From contig OW388303.1 in the NCBI GenBank assembly GCA_936450465.1, forward strand, positions 4,465,193 through 4,529,192: a stretch of 64,000 nucleotides of DNA, written 5' to 3'. A model generated the notes under the pieces. The model was not told where the DNA came from and made no database searches. It was given only the letters and a program-made list of their open reading frames with translations. The translations under genes and the position numbers were made by a program. This stretch comes from Gibbula magus. Taxonomy: Eukaryota; Mollusca; Gastropoda; Trochida; Trochidae. Of the stretch, positions 1 to 11,938 are shown one piece after another (position 1 is the stretch's first letter; each line of letters starts with the position of its first letter).

Positions 1-3000
1 ACAACTCATCTCTAATATTTTGGAAAACAACTCACACACACACATATATATATTCTCTTGAATGACTTGCTTGACAATGACACCAGTATCTACGTCGAAG
101 CGTCGTCTACATAGAATAAAGACGTTGTTTATTCTTGCAACAGATAATCCGAATTAGTGAGGACGCAAGATGTTCCTAAACATTATTATCATCTTAATCT
201 CTGAAAGCCTGTTCGGCAAAAAATCGCCGAAACTATTTTGCAACATGAGAATACCAGTCTTCAGACATACGCTGTCACTCACTGCTCTGTTTTTAGGAGC
301 TACCGTTTTAAAAGTACAATTTGCAAAATACCCTTGAATCATGAAATAAATGACATCACAATGCTTTCACAAGATCAAATACATGACTCACAATGATAAA
401 ACGCCAACAGTCATAAATAAACTCACGGGCAAAAGAAAGTATAGGTACAACAACGCAAGATATTTTAATCAACGAGTGATTAACACGATTGAAACATAGT
501 TACACCATGTCTCTCAAAGCAAACTAACTTTGTCTGTACATTTTGAAACGTTATCTGTTCATAATTTTGAAATACACGGCTTATTAAAAATCGTCGTTAT
601 AGAAGATCTCCTTAACCAGGCAAGATAGGGTAGTGCAATATGGCTTTCTGGCTTGTTTTTGTTTTTCCGAAAATACCTTTTGAAATAGCCAGTTCAGCAC
701 CCTATGTGTGCTTGAACAGATATAAAGTATTAAGTATCATACCCTCATGAATGAAATTGTGTATCTCTCTTAACGAGATATATCCTCATCACAAACATTC
801 AAGTTTATCCAGAAGAAATATTTTGTGTTTGACTCTGTTGAAAAGAAGATATACTTTCTTTTGCCTGCGAGTGTACATCAATGTGTTATAAGTCTAACGA
901 CAGCGTTGTGTTCAGGGATGACACTTATCAGACAAGGAGGGAATCATGATTGTTTTAATTATAAAATATAATAACATCCTTGTGCCCACTGATATCAAAC
1001 TTGTTCATATTTGATGAGAAGGCACTATTGTGAGAGTTTGCATACACTAACATCAAAACGATTCAACGTCCACCTTAACAAGCTGATCGAGTTGATAACG
1101 TATTGAATAATATCAGGCGATCGGTTTGGTACGTTATCAATGACTTATGACCTTTCATTTACGTCATGACGATGACACCCGATATCCCGGTCATTCCCCC
1201 TGCTCTTCTCTTCGAGATGGGGAAATTGAAAAAACATATCCTGCTTATTTCAAATGAAACATCGACAGTAATTTATAAAACTCATAAAACTATTAACACA
1301 ATTTAGGTGATATATAGATGCATTTGGAAATCGAATTCAGCAACACCCTCATTTGTAAACTGAAATGAGTTGCTCTGGAAATATTAGGATAAATTGAATG
1401 ATTTTATCACCCCATATGATATAATTGCTTTTTATGGACAAATTCAGTTGTATAAAAATCAACCACATATTACTGAGTTATTGTCACCCCAAAACGATAT
1501 TGTCTTTAGAGAGAAACTACACTTCAAACTTTAGAATTAATTTATTGTAAACAACATTTGTGATACGTTGACATTCATTCACCAAACATATTTTGTTATG
1601 CATGATCATTTAAGCTAGTCAGATATTAAACTTTCAGTCCTTTTTTAACAATACTTGGGAAACAACCTACATAGAACCTGTTAATTCAATGTGTTAATTA
1701 AACACCTCTTCTCGCTTAAGATAAGCCAATACTGACCGCATTTTTCCATTAAGACAATGTTATTGAACAGTTTCATGATTTTATTTCTTTGAATGTTCAT
1801 ACTGCTTTAACGAGTGACCTTCGTTGAAAAGTCAGTACAGTGTCATCACTTCACTTGAAATAGGACACTTATAACATTATAGCAACAAATATTGACTTAA
1901 ACCTTATTACCATTATAACGGATCTTGGATTTTGACAACAAAATACCAAGCTATTGTAAAAGCCGTTATCCTAAGACGGTAAACGGTTAGTTGAGTGAAC
2001 TTTCGTTTCACACTGGCAGTCTGCGACATGATTATTAATCATATATCACCAATTGTTTTCCTGACACATTGTCTTCTGTCTTATCGGAACATCTGTGCTG
2101 AAAAAGCTGGCTATCGCCTTATTGCTTTCCAACAGCATAAACCAAATTCATAGAAATAATTGTACTATGTGCGTATCTTTGGCGGTATATCTTACATAAC
2201 GAACATTACCTAAACTCACAAAAACAGTTAGAACAGAAACGGCAATTGTTTTGTAAAGAACTAATCACAATTGTTGTCACATTTCATTCAATAGGATATG
2301 ATACTTTGATTTTATGTCTGTCCAAACACGTGCGGTGCTGAACTCGCATTATAAGGAGAGAGTGGACGAAGACATTGAATTCACTAACGGTAACATTTTG
2401 CTACAACGAGTTATTGTTGTGAATAAGTCTCATAATTGATATATTACATTTTATAAGCATCGTGTTATCATTAATCTAACGGAAAACGTTTGCATTTACC
2501 GCAACACCTTTTAACTGTCATTTTATCACAAGCCGCATCCAGTTATCGCCACCTTTTTTCGCGGTAAATATGTTACTATGTGTGTTATGTTACAATTACA
2601 TACAAAACTTAAGTATGTGATAAATATAAATCACCTTGTATGATGAACTGATTTTCTTCCATCAAGCACTCTTAGATTGATAGACTAAGTGTATTCAAAA
2701 ACAATTACATGATAGGCCGTCAAAGTTACACTTAAATTGATCGATACACTTAACATCTGGAGAAATGATGTATTCCTATTTCAGTTGTTTGTATCACCGT
2801 AGAGTACGATATCACATTGTTCGTTGGTAAAGTTTCTTTTGCTCGTGAGTTTATTCAAATTAGTCTGGCTTAAAGATAATTTGAATTTCTTACTGAATAT
2901 GATAACTTGTTGATGTGGTTCTCTAGACTTCTAGACTCCAGAATTTCAGTATTTTTTAACATTAACTTTTGAGCAGCGTTTTTGGAATTCTTTTAACGCC

Positions 3001-3530
3001 CAATAATAATACTAATGATAATGATGCATGTTTTTGACGCGCGGGCTTGTCTTACACGTGTCCGATGCATAACTGTGTACATACGTACACACTCCGTCCA
3101 ACGATTGGCTAGTGTGTTGATAGAGAAACCAATAACGAGGATGTAATGGGTCTCACAATGATAACAATCTTGTCGCAACATCCTGAAATTCACACAAAAG
3201 AAATCAAGAAATAGCTAATTATTTCAAACTAGAAGAATATAATAACACGATTATTTGATCTTCCCTAATTCTTTTTATTGTTTTTGTTTACCAAGAAGGT
3301 CAAAGTTCATTTATCAAAAAGGCTTGATGAAATTCTACTGTTAGGTATACTGTAAGGAAAGACAAGTAATATTTTGTTCGATTTTTACTGCTTTTACAAT
3401 AAACGGATGTTTGTTCAATCATTACTCAGTTTCCTCTGTGTAGTAACCATGTTAAAATGGTGGGGGTAGAAATCAGTGGGACTTATACTTTTATTACATT
3501 TTGGAGCTCTTAATCATAACCACATCATGA
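1..3530. other. Non-genic upstream block of unit A1
   Basis: This stretch holds no open frame that I can support. It has a short CA/TA run near 33-53 and AT-rich single-copy-like sequence repeated in the other three units. Short frames here are interrupted in one or more of the duplicate units, so they do not behave as conserved coding sequence. It is the 5' flank of the secreted-protein gene. Distal regulatory sites may lie in it but none can be named. Confidence 0.7.
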
Positions 3531-3660
3531 ATTGGTATTCCCCAATAGCAAAAATACATTGGTTTGTCCTTATCCAGTAGTATATAAGACCCTATTGTCC
3601 AGCAAGAAACAAAGTATAGTTTTCACTAAAACTTACAACACCAACCTAACCAACCTCCAA
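3531..3660 (+). promoter_or_regulatory. Core promoter and non-coding 5' exon of gene A1
   Basis: A TATATAAG box lies at 3,581-3,588. It is preceded by the motif ATTGGTATTCCCCAAT at 3,531-3,546, which contains CCAAT on both strands and an imperfect kappa-B-like decamer. A GTGAGT splice donor begins at 3,661, right after the sequence CAACCTCCAA. The best reading is a TATA-driven transcript whose short untranslated first exon starts about 30 bp after the box and ends at 3,660. The arrangement recurs in all four units. No transcript data are available, so the start site is inferred. Confidence 0.6.
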
Positions 3661-4095
3661 GTGAGTACCCGCTTTTTAATTTTGTTAACAGTTTCTAAAT
3701 TTGTTTGCTTCCTTCAAATTTATTTCTTTTGATCTCATATGTTATGCTTTATGATGTGGTTTTGTTGATTCAAAATGTGAACGCTTCGTGTAACGCTTTT
3801 TGTTAAATATATGGTTGGTTGGGGATATCATCATTACAATACAAATAACGTATTGCATGTATTTCATTTCACTTACTTTATATCACAGTATAGTATTACA
3901 TTTAGATTACATTATCCTCATGTTACAGACAAATTTACTGTAATAATAATGAAAATTGTTCTATTGTCTTATCACAAAGCACTTACTGTAATATTCAAAT
4001 TAAGTTCATTCTACACTACATCGTCTTGTAACATTTTACAGTTTTATCCTTATTTTCTTCTTCTCTCTTGTTTTATCCATGTAACATGAAGGTGT

Positions 4096-4525
4096 TGTTG
4101 AACTCAGAGTCAAAGTGTCAAAATATGATTATTGTATGAAAGACCCCGGCCCATATGCAGAAGAGTTACAGTGGTATATCAACATTGTTATATATTTATA
4201 TATGTTGAACTCCGATTCAAAGTGTCAAACTATGTTTATTGAATGAAAGGCCTCCGGCCCATGTACAGAAGAGTTACAGTGGTATTTCAACATTGTTATA
4301 TATTTAAATATGTTGAACTCAGAGTCAAAGTGTCAAACTATGTTTATTGAATGAAAGGCCTCCGGCCCATGTACAGAAGAGTTACAGTGGTATTTCAACA
4401 TTGTTATATATTTAAATATGTTGAACTCAGAGTCAAAGTGTCAAACTATGTTTATTGAATGAAAGGCCTCCGGCCCATGTACAGAAGAGTTACAGTGGTA
4501 TTTCAACATTGTTATATATTTACAT
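4096..4525 (+). repeat. 108-bp tandem repeat in the 5' UTR intron (A1)
   Basis: Four copies of a 107-108 bp unit start at 4,096, 4,203, 4,311 and 4,419, each beginning TGTTGAACTC and carrying CGGCCCAT. The last three are almost identical. The array lies in the intron between the non-coding first exon and the first coding exon. Units B1 and B2 carry a single copy at the same place, so the expansion is specific to A-type units. Confidence 0.9.
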
Positions 4526-4630
4526 ATGTATTATGGGTACACAGTTTGTTCCAAAAGAACGTCTCATTTAGCTAATGCATGCTACAGACCACATATAATG
4601 ATAACACTTGTACTCTCACTTATAGATACA

Positions 4631-5976
4631 ATGGGATCGTACACAATGAAGATCTGTTTGTGGCTGTTTGTGCTATTAGCGACATGCAACTCCCTGGAGC
4701 TCTACCCTTGTGGTCCTTCTGCTCGGTGTGACCACTCAATTGGATCTCAACCCACATACCAGACCACATCTCAATCATCAAGCTCAACTGGATCTCAACA
4801 CACAGACTCAATCTTACTTACCACCCTCAGACCTCAACTTTGCAGTTGTGATGTCAGCAACAAAATAAATCTTACTTTAAACAAAGCTGAAGAAAAATTC
4901 CTCACCGTTTCGGTAGGTGTCCTCTTCACCCACATTACACGTAGAAAACTGTTGGAAATTGGGAATCAAGAGACGATTAAAGCATACATAATTGATAAGT
5001 TTGCAAATTGCTAAAGCCTTTAACTTTTTCCCCCCTTAAAACTCATACATCACTTTGAAAAGAAATTTCAAGCATCACGTAATTGAAAAAACAACAGGGG
5101 ATGTGTTTCCTCACACATCGATATGATCGATGTATATGATATTACGCCATCGCAAATATAGTCAATATTTCGCATCTGTATCTATGTAAGAAGAATTAAC
5201 AAATTCCAACAAAGGGACCGTTGGCTAAGAGATTTATCTATATTTTTAGCATCTTTCTTTACAAACTCAATCAGGTCATTAATATATCACTATTATTCTG
5301 TTCTATAGACGAAAATCTCCAGCAACTATATGAAACGTTTTCTGACTACGTACCATTATGACAACCTGCCATTTGAAAGAGTAAGTACAAAACATTTTTG
5401 TCATGCTTATAATTTTCTCATCATACTCCAAACTGTTGTAATTAAAAAACAGATTTTTTTGTAAGTAGTGTGATTAGAAATTAGAGGAATTTGATAATAA
5501 TATAAGTAAAAGTTTATAATAATTTTAATGATTTCAATCCAAAGGATTCAATAGAAACCTGTTCAAGTAAACAGGGGAATACCTACCATCTAATTCAGCC
5601 CATGTGGTTTTAATATTTATGTTATCTTACTGAAAATATTGGGACCTAAAACAAAAACTTTACATTTTAGAGTGGTGATCGTTCTCCGTGGAACACTATC
5701 AAAGACCTTTATGCATTGAAACAAACCTTGGACAGGATTTTCCCAGGCAGTGAGACTGACTTGAGCTCCGCCCTTAAGGATCTGATGTGCAGTATCAAGA
5801 GACGCGCGGGTGTACCAGTGCCGATCACAGTTGGGTGTCCTGTAGTGATCGATGATGACTTCTCAACACGGGATGAATTTGTAGAGCGATATAGGAACTA
5901 CGTCGTGGTGAAAGACGTAATATCCTACCTGCAAAGTCTACGTGAAACATGTACTGACTCAAGATGTTCATCCTAA
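4631..5976 (+). CDS. Secreted helical cytokine-like protein, copy A1 (three coding exons)
   Basis: Coding exons are 4,631-4,912, 5,309-5,380 and 5,671-5,976. All introns are phase 0 with GT-AG ends (donors GTAGGT and GTAAGT). A TATAG acceptor at 4,625 precedes the ATG. The product has 219 residues: a signal peptide at about 1-21 (core WLFVLLATC), a Ser/Thr/Gln-rich linker at 35-66, the sequon NLT at 80-82, and Cys at 27, 33, 71, 73, 158, 174, 212 and 217. Four stretches look amphipathic-helical: about 75-110, 125-141, 145-163 and 181-210, the last containing YRNYVVVKDVISYLQSLR. Signal peptide, size, helix layout and phase-0 introns fit a class I helical cytokine; that is inference, and another secreted effector is possible. 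A second in-frame ATG at 4,646 would also keep the signal peptide. Confidence 0.8.
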
Positions 5977-6040
5977 TAATATTCCTTTTCCAGACGGAGA
6001 AAAATTCATTCTTTTAAAAAATGAAAACGAATGGTAAATC

Positions 6041-6135
6041 GTTCTCTCCCCACAGAGGTCAGTCAAGTCACTGTCCTCCATTGTATTAAACGTGAGTAGA
6101 ACTGACTTGAGTGACATCTGTGGTAGGAAAATGGT
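6041..6135. repeat. Short imperfect inverted repeat after gene A1
   Basis: The left arm contains CTCTCCCCACAGAGGTCAGT and the right arm reads as its imperfect reverse complement (ACTTGAGTGACATCTGTGG). The arms are about 30 bp with a loop of about 25 bp. The same hairpin follows the gene in B1 (21,401-21,500), A2 (39,985-40,085) and B2 (58,742-58,842). Its arm is related to the 29-bp minisatellite unit. It is most likely a miniature-element relic. If the 3' UTR extends to 8,141 it would be transcribed. Confidence 0.7.
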
Positions 6136-6480
6136 CTCAAATATATATAATACCATAAAACATAACCAAATCATATTGGCTAACGATAACTTTTGTGTAA
6201 GGAATTTCCAAATCCGGCAGTGACTATTGGAGTGACGATCGTGTATTCCGTGTTCAACGTTTCCAAAGTTATCTATTGTTGTTCCATGCTGTTAAGTAAT
6301 CATTTCTTTCCTAAAGCGACCAAACTGCAAAAGAACACAAACGGACCTAAATGTCGTTCTTTGACTGACAAGAAACTCCATAAATGTGTCATTTCAGTAT
6401 CTGATGACCGTGGACCTACACCTTACAGTAGACTGCATGTGTTGTGTATTTACAATCCACGGGGTTCGGATACACATCCT

Positions 6481-7675
6481 GTCCTCCCTGTATCAGGGGC
6501 ATTGTGTAAACACGTGATACATGTAGGAGAAGCGACTCATGTCCTCCCTGTATCAGGGGCATTGTGTACACACGTGGTACATGTAGGAGAAGCGACTCAT
6601 GTCCTCCCTGTATCAGGGGCATTGTGTACACACTTGATACATGTAGGAGAAGCGACTCATGTCCTCCCTATATCAGGGGCATTGTGTACACACGTGATAC
6701 ATGTAGGAGAAGCGACTCATGTCCTCCCTGTATCAGGGGCATTGTGTAAACACGTGATACATGTAGGAGAAGCGACTCATGTCCTCCCTGTATCAGGGGC
6801 ATTGTGTAAACACGTGATACATGTAGGAGAAGCGACTCATGTCCTCCCTGTATCAGGGGCATTGTGTACACACGTGATACATGTAGGAGAAGCGACTCAT
6901 GTCCTCCCTGTATCAGGGGCATTGTGTACACACGTGATACATGTAGGAGAAGCGACTCATGTCCTCCCTGTATCAGGGACATTGTGTAAACACGTGATAC
7001 ATGTAGGAGAAGCGACTCATGTCCTCCCTGTATCAGGGGCATTGTGTACACACGTGATACATGTAGGAGAAGCGACTCATGTCCTCCCTGTATCAGGGGC
7101 ATTGTGTACACACGTGATACATGTAGGAGAAGCGACTCATGTCCTCCCTGTATCAGGGGCATTGTGTAAACACGTGATACATGTAGGAGAAGCGACTCAT
7201 GTCCTCCCTGTATCAGGGGCATTGTGTACACATGTGATAAATGTAGGAGAAGCGACTCATGTCCTCCCTGTATCAGGGACATTGTGTAAACACGTGATAC
7301 ATGTAGGAGAAGCGACTCATGTCCTCCCTGTATCAGGGGCATTGTGTACACATGTGATAAATGTAGGAGAAGCGACTCATGTCCTCCCTGTATCAGGGGC
7401 ATTGTGTAAACACGTGATACATGTAGGAGAAGCGACTCATGTCCTCCCTGTATCAGGGGCATTGTGTACACACGTAATACATGTAGGAGAAGCGACTCAT
7501 GTCCTCCCTGTATCAGGGGCATTGTGTAAACACTTGATACATGTAGGAGAAGCGACTCATGTCCTCCCTGTATCAGGGGCATTGTGTAAACACGTGATAC
7601 ATGTAGGAGAAGCGACTCATGTCCTCCCTGTATCAGGGGCATTGTGTAAACATGTGATACATGTAGGAGAAGCGA
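6481..7675 (+). repeat. 60-bp minisatellite, 20 units (A1)
   Basis: Twenty head-to-tail units of exactly 60 bp carry landmarks GTCCTCCCTGTATCAGGGGC and ATACATGTAGGAGAAGCGAC. Variants sit at a few fixed positions (GTA/ATA, GGGGC/GGGAC, TGTACACA/TGTAAACA, CACGTG/CATGTG). Because 60 is a multiple of three and the consensus lacks stops, several frames stay open. The open plus-strand frame is nevertheless judged non-coding (see rejected items). The array lies between the gene stop codon and the first good poly(A) signal, so it may be part of the 3' UTR. Confidence 0.95.
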
Positions 7676-7680
7676 CTATA

Positions 7681-8366
7681 TCTGCTTCTTGGTCAGTGTG
7701 ATGTACGAGATGCTGAAAGAGTCCATGATTATTCCGGTGCAATGTTTAGAGTGGTTTGTCCGAGACAGCCCCTCTGTGCCATCTCCCTCCAGATACTCAG
7801 AACATACTGCGGCAATTTTGACAAATCATGGTAATTCCAATGGTGCTCAACTAGTTTACCAAATATACATATTATAAAGGCATTATTTTATACAATTTTT
7901 GTATACGTTGTTATGGTATACCTTCCTGTTTTACATATCTGAATGCATTTATATAAGTGTTTTGCTTTTTTCTATGAAGTGTTTTGTATATTTATATTTA
8001 TATATTATTTATATATTATAACCCAGGCAAGCCTCTGATCAACTGATCAACAAACATATTTTTCTTTTTTATGTATATTCAACGTGCTCAAAGTTTTAAA
8101 AAAAGTACGTAAAAATCATATTGTTGTTAATCATGCTGAGAATAAACTTTTCAAATAACTTTTTGTTTATTTTTGTCTTTAATGCAATTAACGTAATATG
8201 TAAACAATATAAATTGCAACAATAATGACTTTTTTATAAACGCTGGTGTAAATACATTTTCTTCACTTTGCTCACATTACATTTAATTATTTGCTGGTGG
8301 ATACATACGAAGAAAATGTTCAAATTTGATGAGCGTGTAATGAAACTATGCACAGTATGGTGCTTT
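7681..8366. other. Non-coding 3' flank of gene A1
   Basis: AT-rich sequence shared by all four units. It contains no supported gene. A candidate poly(A) signal is annotated separately at 8,141. Confidence 0.6.
8141..8146 (+). terminator. Candidate poly(A) signal of gene A1
   Basis: AATAAA followed by T-rich sequence is the first canonical hexamer I find after the stop codon at 5,976. If used, it gives a 3' UTR of about 2.2 kb that includes the hairpin and the 60-bp array. The hexamer is kept in A2 (47,651) and B2 (60,085) but is AATACA in the pseudogene unit B1 (22,909). Confidence 0.4.
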
Positions 8367-8757
8367 ATTCGATTTTCAGTGGTGAAATACGGCATTTATC
8401 GGTTAAAATAAAATCCATATTTTCACTTAGTGAAATAACATGTTATTCTACTCAGTGAAATAACACTTTCAATCATATGACGTCATCGTAACAATAGGAT
8501 GACGTCATAGGATGGCCGTGGAAATGAAGGCGATCTCGGAGGCTCCGTTAATAAAATGAACGTCATTTATCAACTATATGCATAGTTTGTTAAATCTAAT
8601 AAATAGAACATTTGACATGTCACGTCGAATACCATGTATATCTCATATCGTGAAGAAGAAATAATATATTTACACTCGTGGCTGCGCCACTCGTGAAAAT
8701 ATACATTTCTACTTCACTCGATGAGATATACATGGTATTCGACGAGAAATGTCAAAT
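8366..8757. mobile_element. Insertion with long hairpin and paired TGACGTCAT-like motifs (A1 only)
   Basis: Units B1, A2 and B2 run straight from GCACAGTAAGATGC to TATATTTAAGC. A1 has about 390 extra bases there. The insert has ATGACGTCAT-type motifs near 8,478 and 8,501. It also has an inverted repeat with arms of about 50 bp (near 8,610-8,660 and 8,700-8,755, each containing CGAATACCATGTATATCTCA or its complement) around a GTGGCTGCGCCAC loop. The target-site duplication is unclear, so the class is unassigned. It has no coding capacity. Confidence 0.75.
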
Positions 8758-10789
8758 ATCCTCTATATATTTAAGCAAGAAATCATAAGAATGGGGGAGG
8801 AGTGCGAGGGGTTGGTGACAGTTGAAACGACCCTATATTTTATCAATCACATATTTCACATAATTAGCTTGCATTATTTGTTTATACCTCAAATCCACAA
8901 TGAATGGTCAAACAAAATGATTCAAATGAAATTCTAGGTATTCACAATACGCTCCACTCTATTCCTCCTGAACTTGACACATCATAAGGGACTACCTTGT
9001 AGGTTGGCAGCCTTCAAAACCATTTCTGTTTTCAACCTTAATTAACCTGGACTAGTTATAGTGGCTCAGAGGGTTCACTGCAATGCTTTGCCAATGATGT
9101 TGCAGGCTTTCCCCAAGCAATCTACATGCAGCAGCAGTCGTGATGAGATATTGACAATAAATTTTCACCTACCAGCCCCGATTTTCTTCGACTCAACTCA
9201 TTATACATGTAGATGCGTCTGTGAACCTCAACATGTGCTATTTATCTTTCAATGGATACATGCACATGACAATATCACCCAGTTTTATCCAAGAGGAGCT
9301 ATGTTAAAAGCTATAACTAATAAGACAAACGTCGTTTACTACATGCCATAGGGCTGCAGTGATATATTCACCATCAATGAGATACATTTTAAAATCTGTT
9401 CATAACAGTGCATCATATGTGATAAGGGCACGGATTGACTTTAGATGTACGTGCGCATCTCGCACTAAACCGCTTATGGTTAGAAGCCTAAGATTACTAA
9501 TCCGCCATAACTTTCGAAATATCCATATTCTACCTCAATTTAGAAATAATTAACTTTCTGACAATGATCGAGACTCATTTGACAGATGTGATGATCTAGT
9601 ATTTATAAATATATATCCAAGTGTAGAATATAGTGTAGAAGCATTATATATATCTATAGAACTACTACGGATATGATAAAGGGATAAACGTCATATTTTC
9701 CGGAAAAGCACAATACAAACAATTGGTACACTAGTGAATGATATCATCTAAAAGTGGAAGAATGCAAATTTCTCACTCGGAAATATAAAACGGAACACCT
9801 TTTAGCAAGTTCGAAATTTCAAATAATAAAGATTGCTCGCAATCCGCCTACAGCTCTAATCTGCCTACATCCCATTCTGCCTATACAACATAATGTAGGC
9901 AGAATGGGTAATGATTTTCCCCCAAGAACATTATGGACAGGGGCATATATTCATGTCAGAGTAGAATTAACTTAATCACTCTATCTGGTCACAAGTTACG
10001 GTAGTGTTATAGGCAAGTCAAGTAAAATCAAAGTTTATTCTCGTTAAATATTATACCATTTCAACAGGGATTTTTTTATCAGTTCAAAGCAATACATTTT
10101 GTTCAAAACAGAGATTATCTTTAAACGTATTGTAATTCAGGCCTCTTGAAGAGTGAGATTCCTTTCCTTCCATGTTTGCAGAAATTTATCAACGAGTACA
10201 GTTTTAAAATCATTTAACAACCAATGAGTGCTTTGAAACTTGCCTCTGCCAAATGTAATATCCTGTACTCTATACTATTATAGTTTTGATTTATGTTATT
10301 TATTATTTATAAGTTAAACATTTTGTACAGTATGCTTAATAATTCACCTCGAGATACCAAAAACTTGCATCAATATAACATTTTCAACATTTTCTTCCAA
10401 GTTTTCCGCAAACCATACAATGTATGCACAAATTCATGTAAGCAGTGTTGCATTATTGTTAACAGAGATAATAAAACATAACTTGCAAATGATTGACAGC
10501 CAAAAGGCACTAGTGTATGTGTATATACATGTAAACATTTTTGTATAGTTGGTATCCCCCGTGCTTGCTAGTGCAATCAGACAGACTAAAGTTATATGGA
10601 CGCAAAGTTAATGTTAAGTTCATTTCAGCAGAGGAAGAATTGGTCAGCACATAAAATCGACTTTCGGATCACCTGACCGCAACATTTTGTTTAACCTGTA
10701 GACAGATTGGGATTGCAGGCATATTGGGATTGATTGTAGGCAGATTGGGATTGTAGCACAATTGTAAGATACTCTTAGAGAGATATGAT
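8758..10789. other. Non-coding downstream block of unit A1
   Basis: Present in the other units with many small indels. A frame of about 85 codons at 9,094-9,351 is broken by a frameshift in B1 and an in-frame stop in B2, so it is not supported. Near 9,850-9,910 and 10,690-10,760 there are short modules related to GCAGATTGGGATT in opposite orientations, probably the ends of an old inverted-repeat element. B1 has lost the segment matching about 9,912-10,287. Confidence 0.6.
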
Positions 10790-10959
10790 ATATTTTTAGC
10801 GGAGTCTTAAAATAGTTTTTGGAGTGGAGTTGTCTCCCTTCGCTTCTGCTAAGCTCCGTACAGCTTACAGCATACCAGCGGCGAGGACGCCATATAGCTC
10901 TATCAGCGGTAAATCTTGCGAAGTTAAAATATGAAGTAGTATCAAAGAATTTGAATGTA

Positions 10960-11442
10960 ATGGACCGAAAATCGTCTCGGAAAAACGCTGGAAAGCGATT
11001 ACAGGCACTTTTACATGCAGAAAAGGAAGACAGCAGCGAATTTTCCCCCAAATACCAACAGTCTCTTGTGGCTGGAAATTCGACAATAACACGAGGTGAC
11101 CCGGTTACGAACATGGACGTAAAAGCAGAATGCCTATCGCTTAAGCGGGAACTAGAATCGCTGAAACTTGAAAAACAACGAGTAGAACTAGAGCAGAAAA
11201 TCGAGGAAGAAAGAGAAAAATTGCGAAATCTTCAGCCTGGTTCCACCAAAGCAAAAAAAGATGGCGGCGCCCTTGTCAACATGCTTGCTAACAGTAGATC
11301 TGACAACGACCTCCCTGCAGGTGAGACGGTGAAATACCTGAAGATAACTGATTTTGTGTTGGAGGAGTACGGGACACCGGATCTCGAAATTGACATTGGT
11401 CAAGGGGCTAAACTAAATTTGGGGAAAAGAAACCTAAGTTAG
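10960..11442 (+). pseudogene. Retroelement gag-like fragment (A1)
   Basis: An ATG at 10,960 opens 160 codons with a charged N-terminus and a coiled-coil-like stretch at residues 55-92 (rich in L, E, K, R; core LKLEKQRVELEQKIEEEREK). The frame stops at 11,442. Similar protein-like sequence resumes one frame over (PKLAEVNMEQWGYA...), so there is a frameshift in the run of G/A near 11,420. The A2 copy shares it and also has an earlier stop at about 50,302. The product would have packaged retroelement RNA; the gene is dead. Confidence 0.7.
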
Positions 11443-11671
11443 CAGAGGTGAATATGGAACAATGGGGGTACGCAAATTCACGAATAATGAGAGAGTTAAT
11501 GAAGACGGGAAAACTAGCCACACCCCTAGATCGTGATGACTATTTGAAATACACAGCAGATACATTAAGGCTTGCCTCTAGTATTCATGGAAGAGTGTGA
11601 TCAGCTATGACCGGGAAAACAGAGAACGTCAAGCAATAGAGCAATTCCGTTGGGGGACACACTTTTAAGAA

Positions 11672-11938
11672 TTGGGGGATTTTCAAATGATTCCTAAGGC
11701 GTTACAATACCTCTCAACCACATCAAAGGCTTGTACGGACCATCAACAGAAGAGAAAGGGACCATTTACACCTGATGGGAAAGAAATATGTCGCAATTAT
11801 AACAGGGGATCCTGTTTCAGGGGCGACTGCAAACTATCACACGTTTGTATAGCATGTCTCCAGGACCACCCAGAAATCAGACATGCCTATAACGCCAACT
11901 ATGCGTTTCCAAAAAAACTGGACCAACACGGGAACAAG
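11672..11938 (+). pseudogene. Retroelement gag C-terminal zinc-knuckle fragment (A1)
   Basis: The frame includes a C-X7-C-X4-C-X3-H motif (CRNYNRGSC then FRGDCKLSH) followed by HVCIACLQDHPEIRHAYN. This is a nucleic-acid-binding knuckle typical of the gag end of such elements. The coding sequence is interrupted after 11,938 by the inserted miniature element. The uninterrupted counterpart in A2 runs 50,669-51,079 and continues to MHSQA before a stop. Confidence 0.65.

Noticed and set aside
154..342. 62-codon minus-strand frame present in A1 and A2
   Set aside because: The two units are nearly identical over kilobases, so sharing is uninformative. The region is missing from B units and no protein features are visible.
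4526..4630. Upstream extension of the first coding exon from an ATG at 4,526
   Set aside because: A good acceptor (CTCTCACTTATAG) lies at 4,625, and the extension would bury the signal peptide after a hydrophilic stretch. The ATG at 4,631 fits better.
6668..7642. Minus-strand frame repeating a PLIQGGHESLLLH-type 20-residue motif
   Set aside because: A mirror of the 60-bp repeat. It is broken whenever a unit carries CCTATA (TAG on the other strand).
9061..9351. Frame of 85-96 codons shared by A1 and A2
   Set aside because: A 41-bp deletion in B1 shifts the frame and B2 has an in-frame TAA. No family is recognised and the upstream start is GTG.
10293..10481. 62-codon frame kept in A1, B1 and A2
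   Set aside because: Short, low-complexity Asn/Ile-rich composition. Conservation is no higher than in the surrounding non-coding sequence.
10819..10959. Longer gag start upstream of 10,960
   Set aside because: The extension begins at a TTG, has no ATG, and its sequence is not kept in frame in A2.
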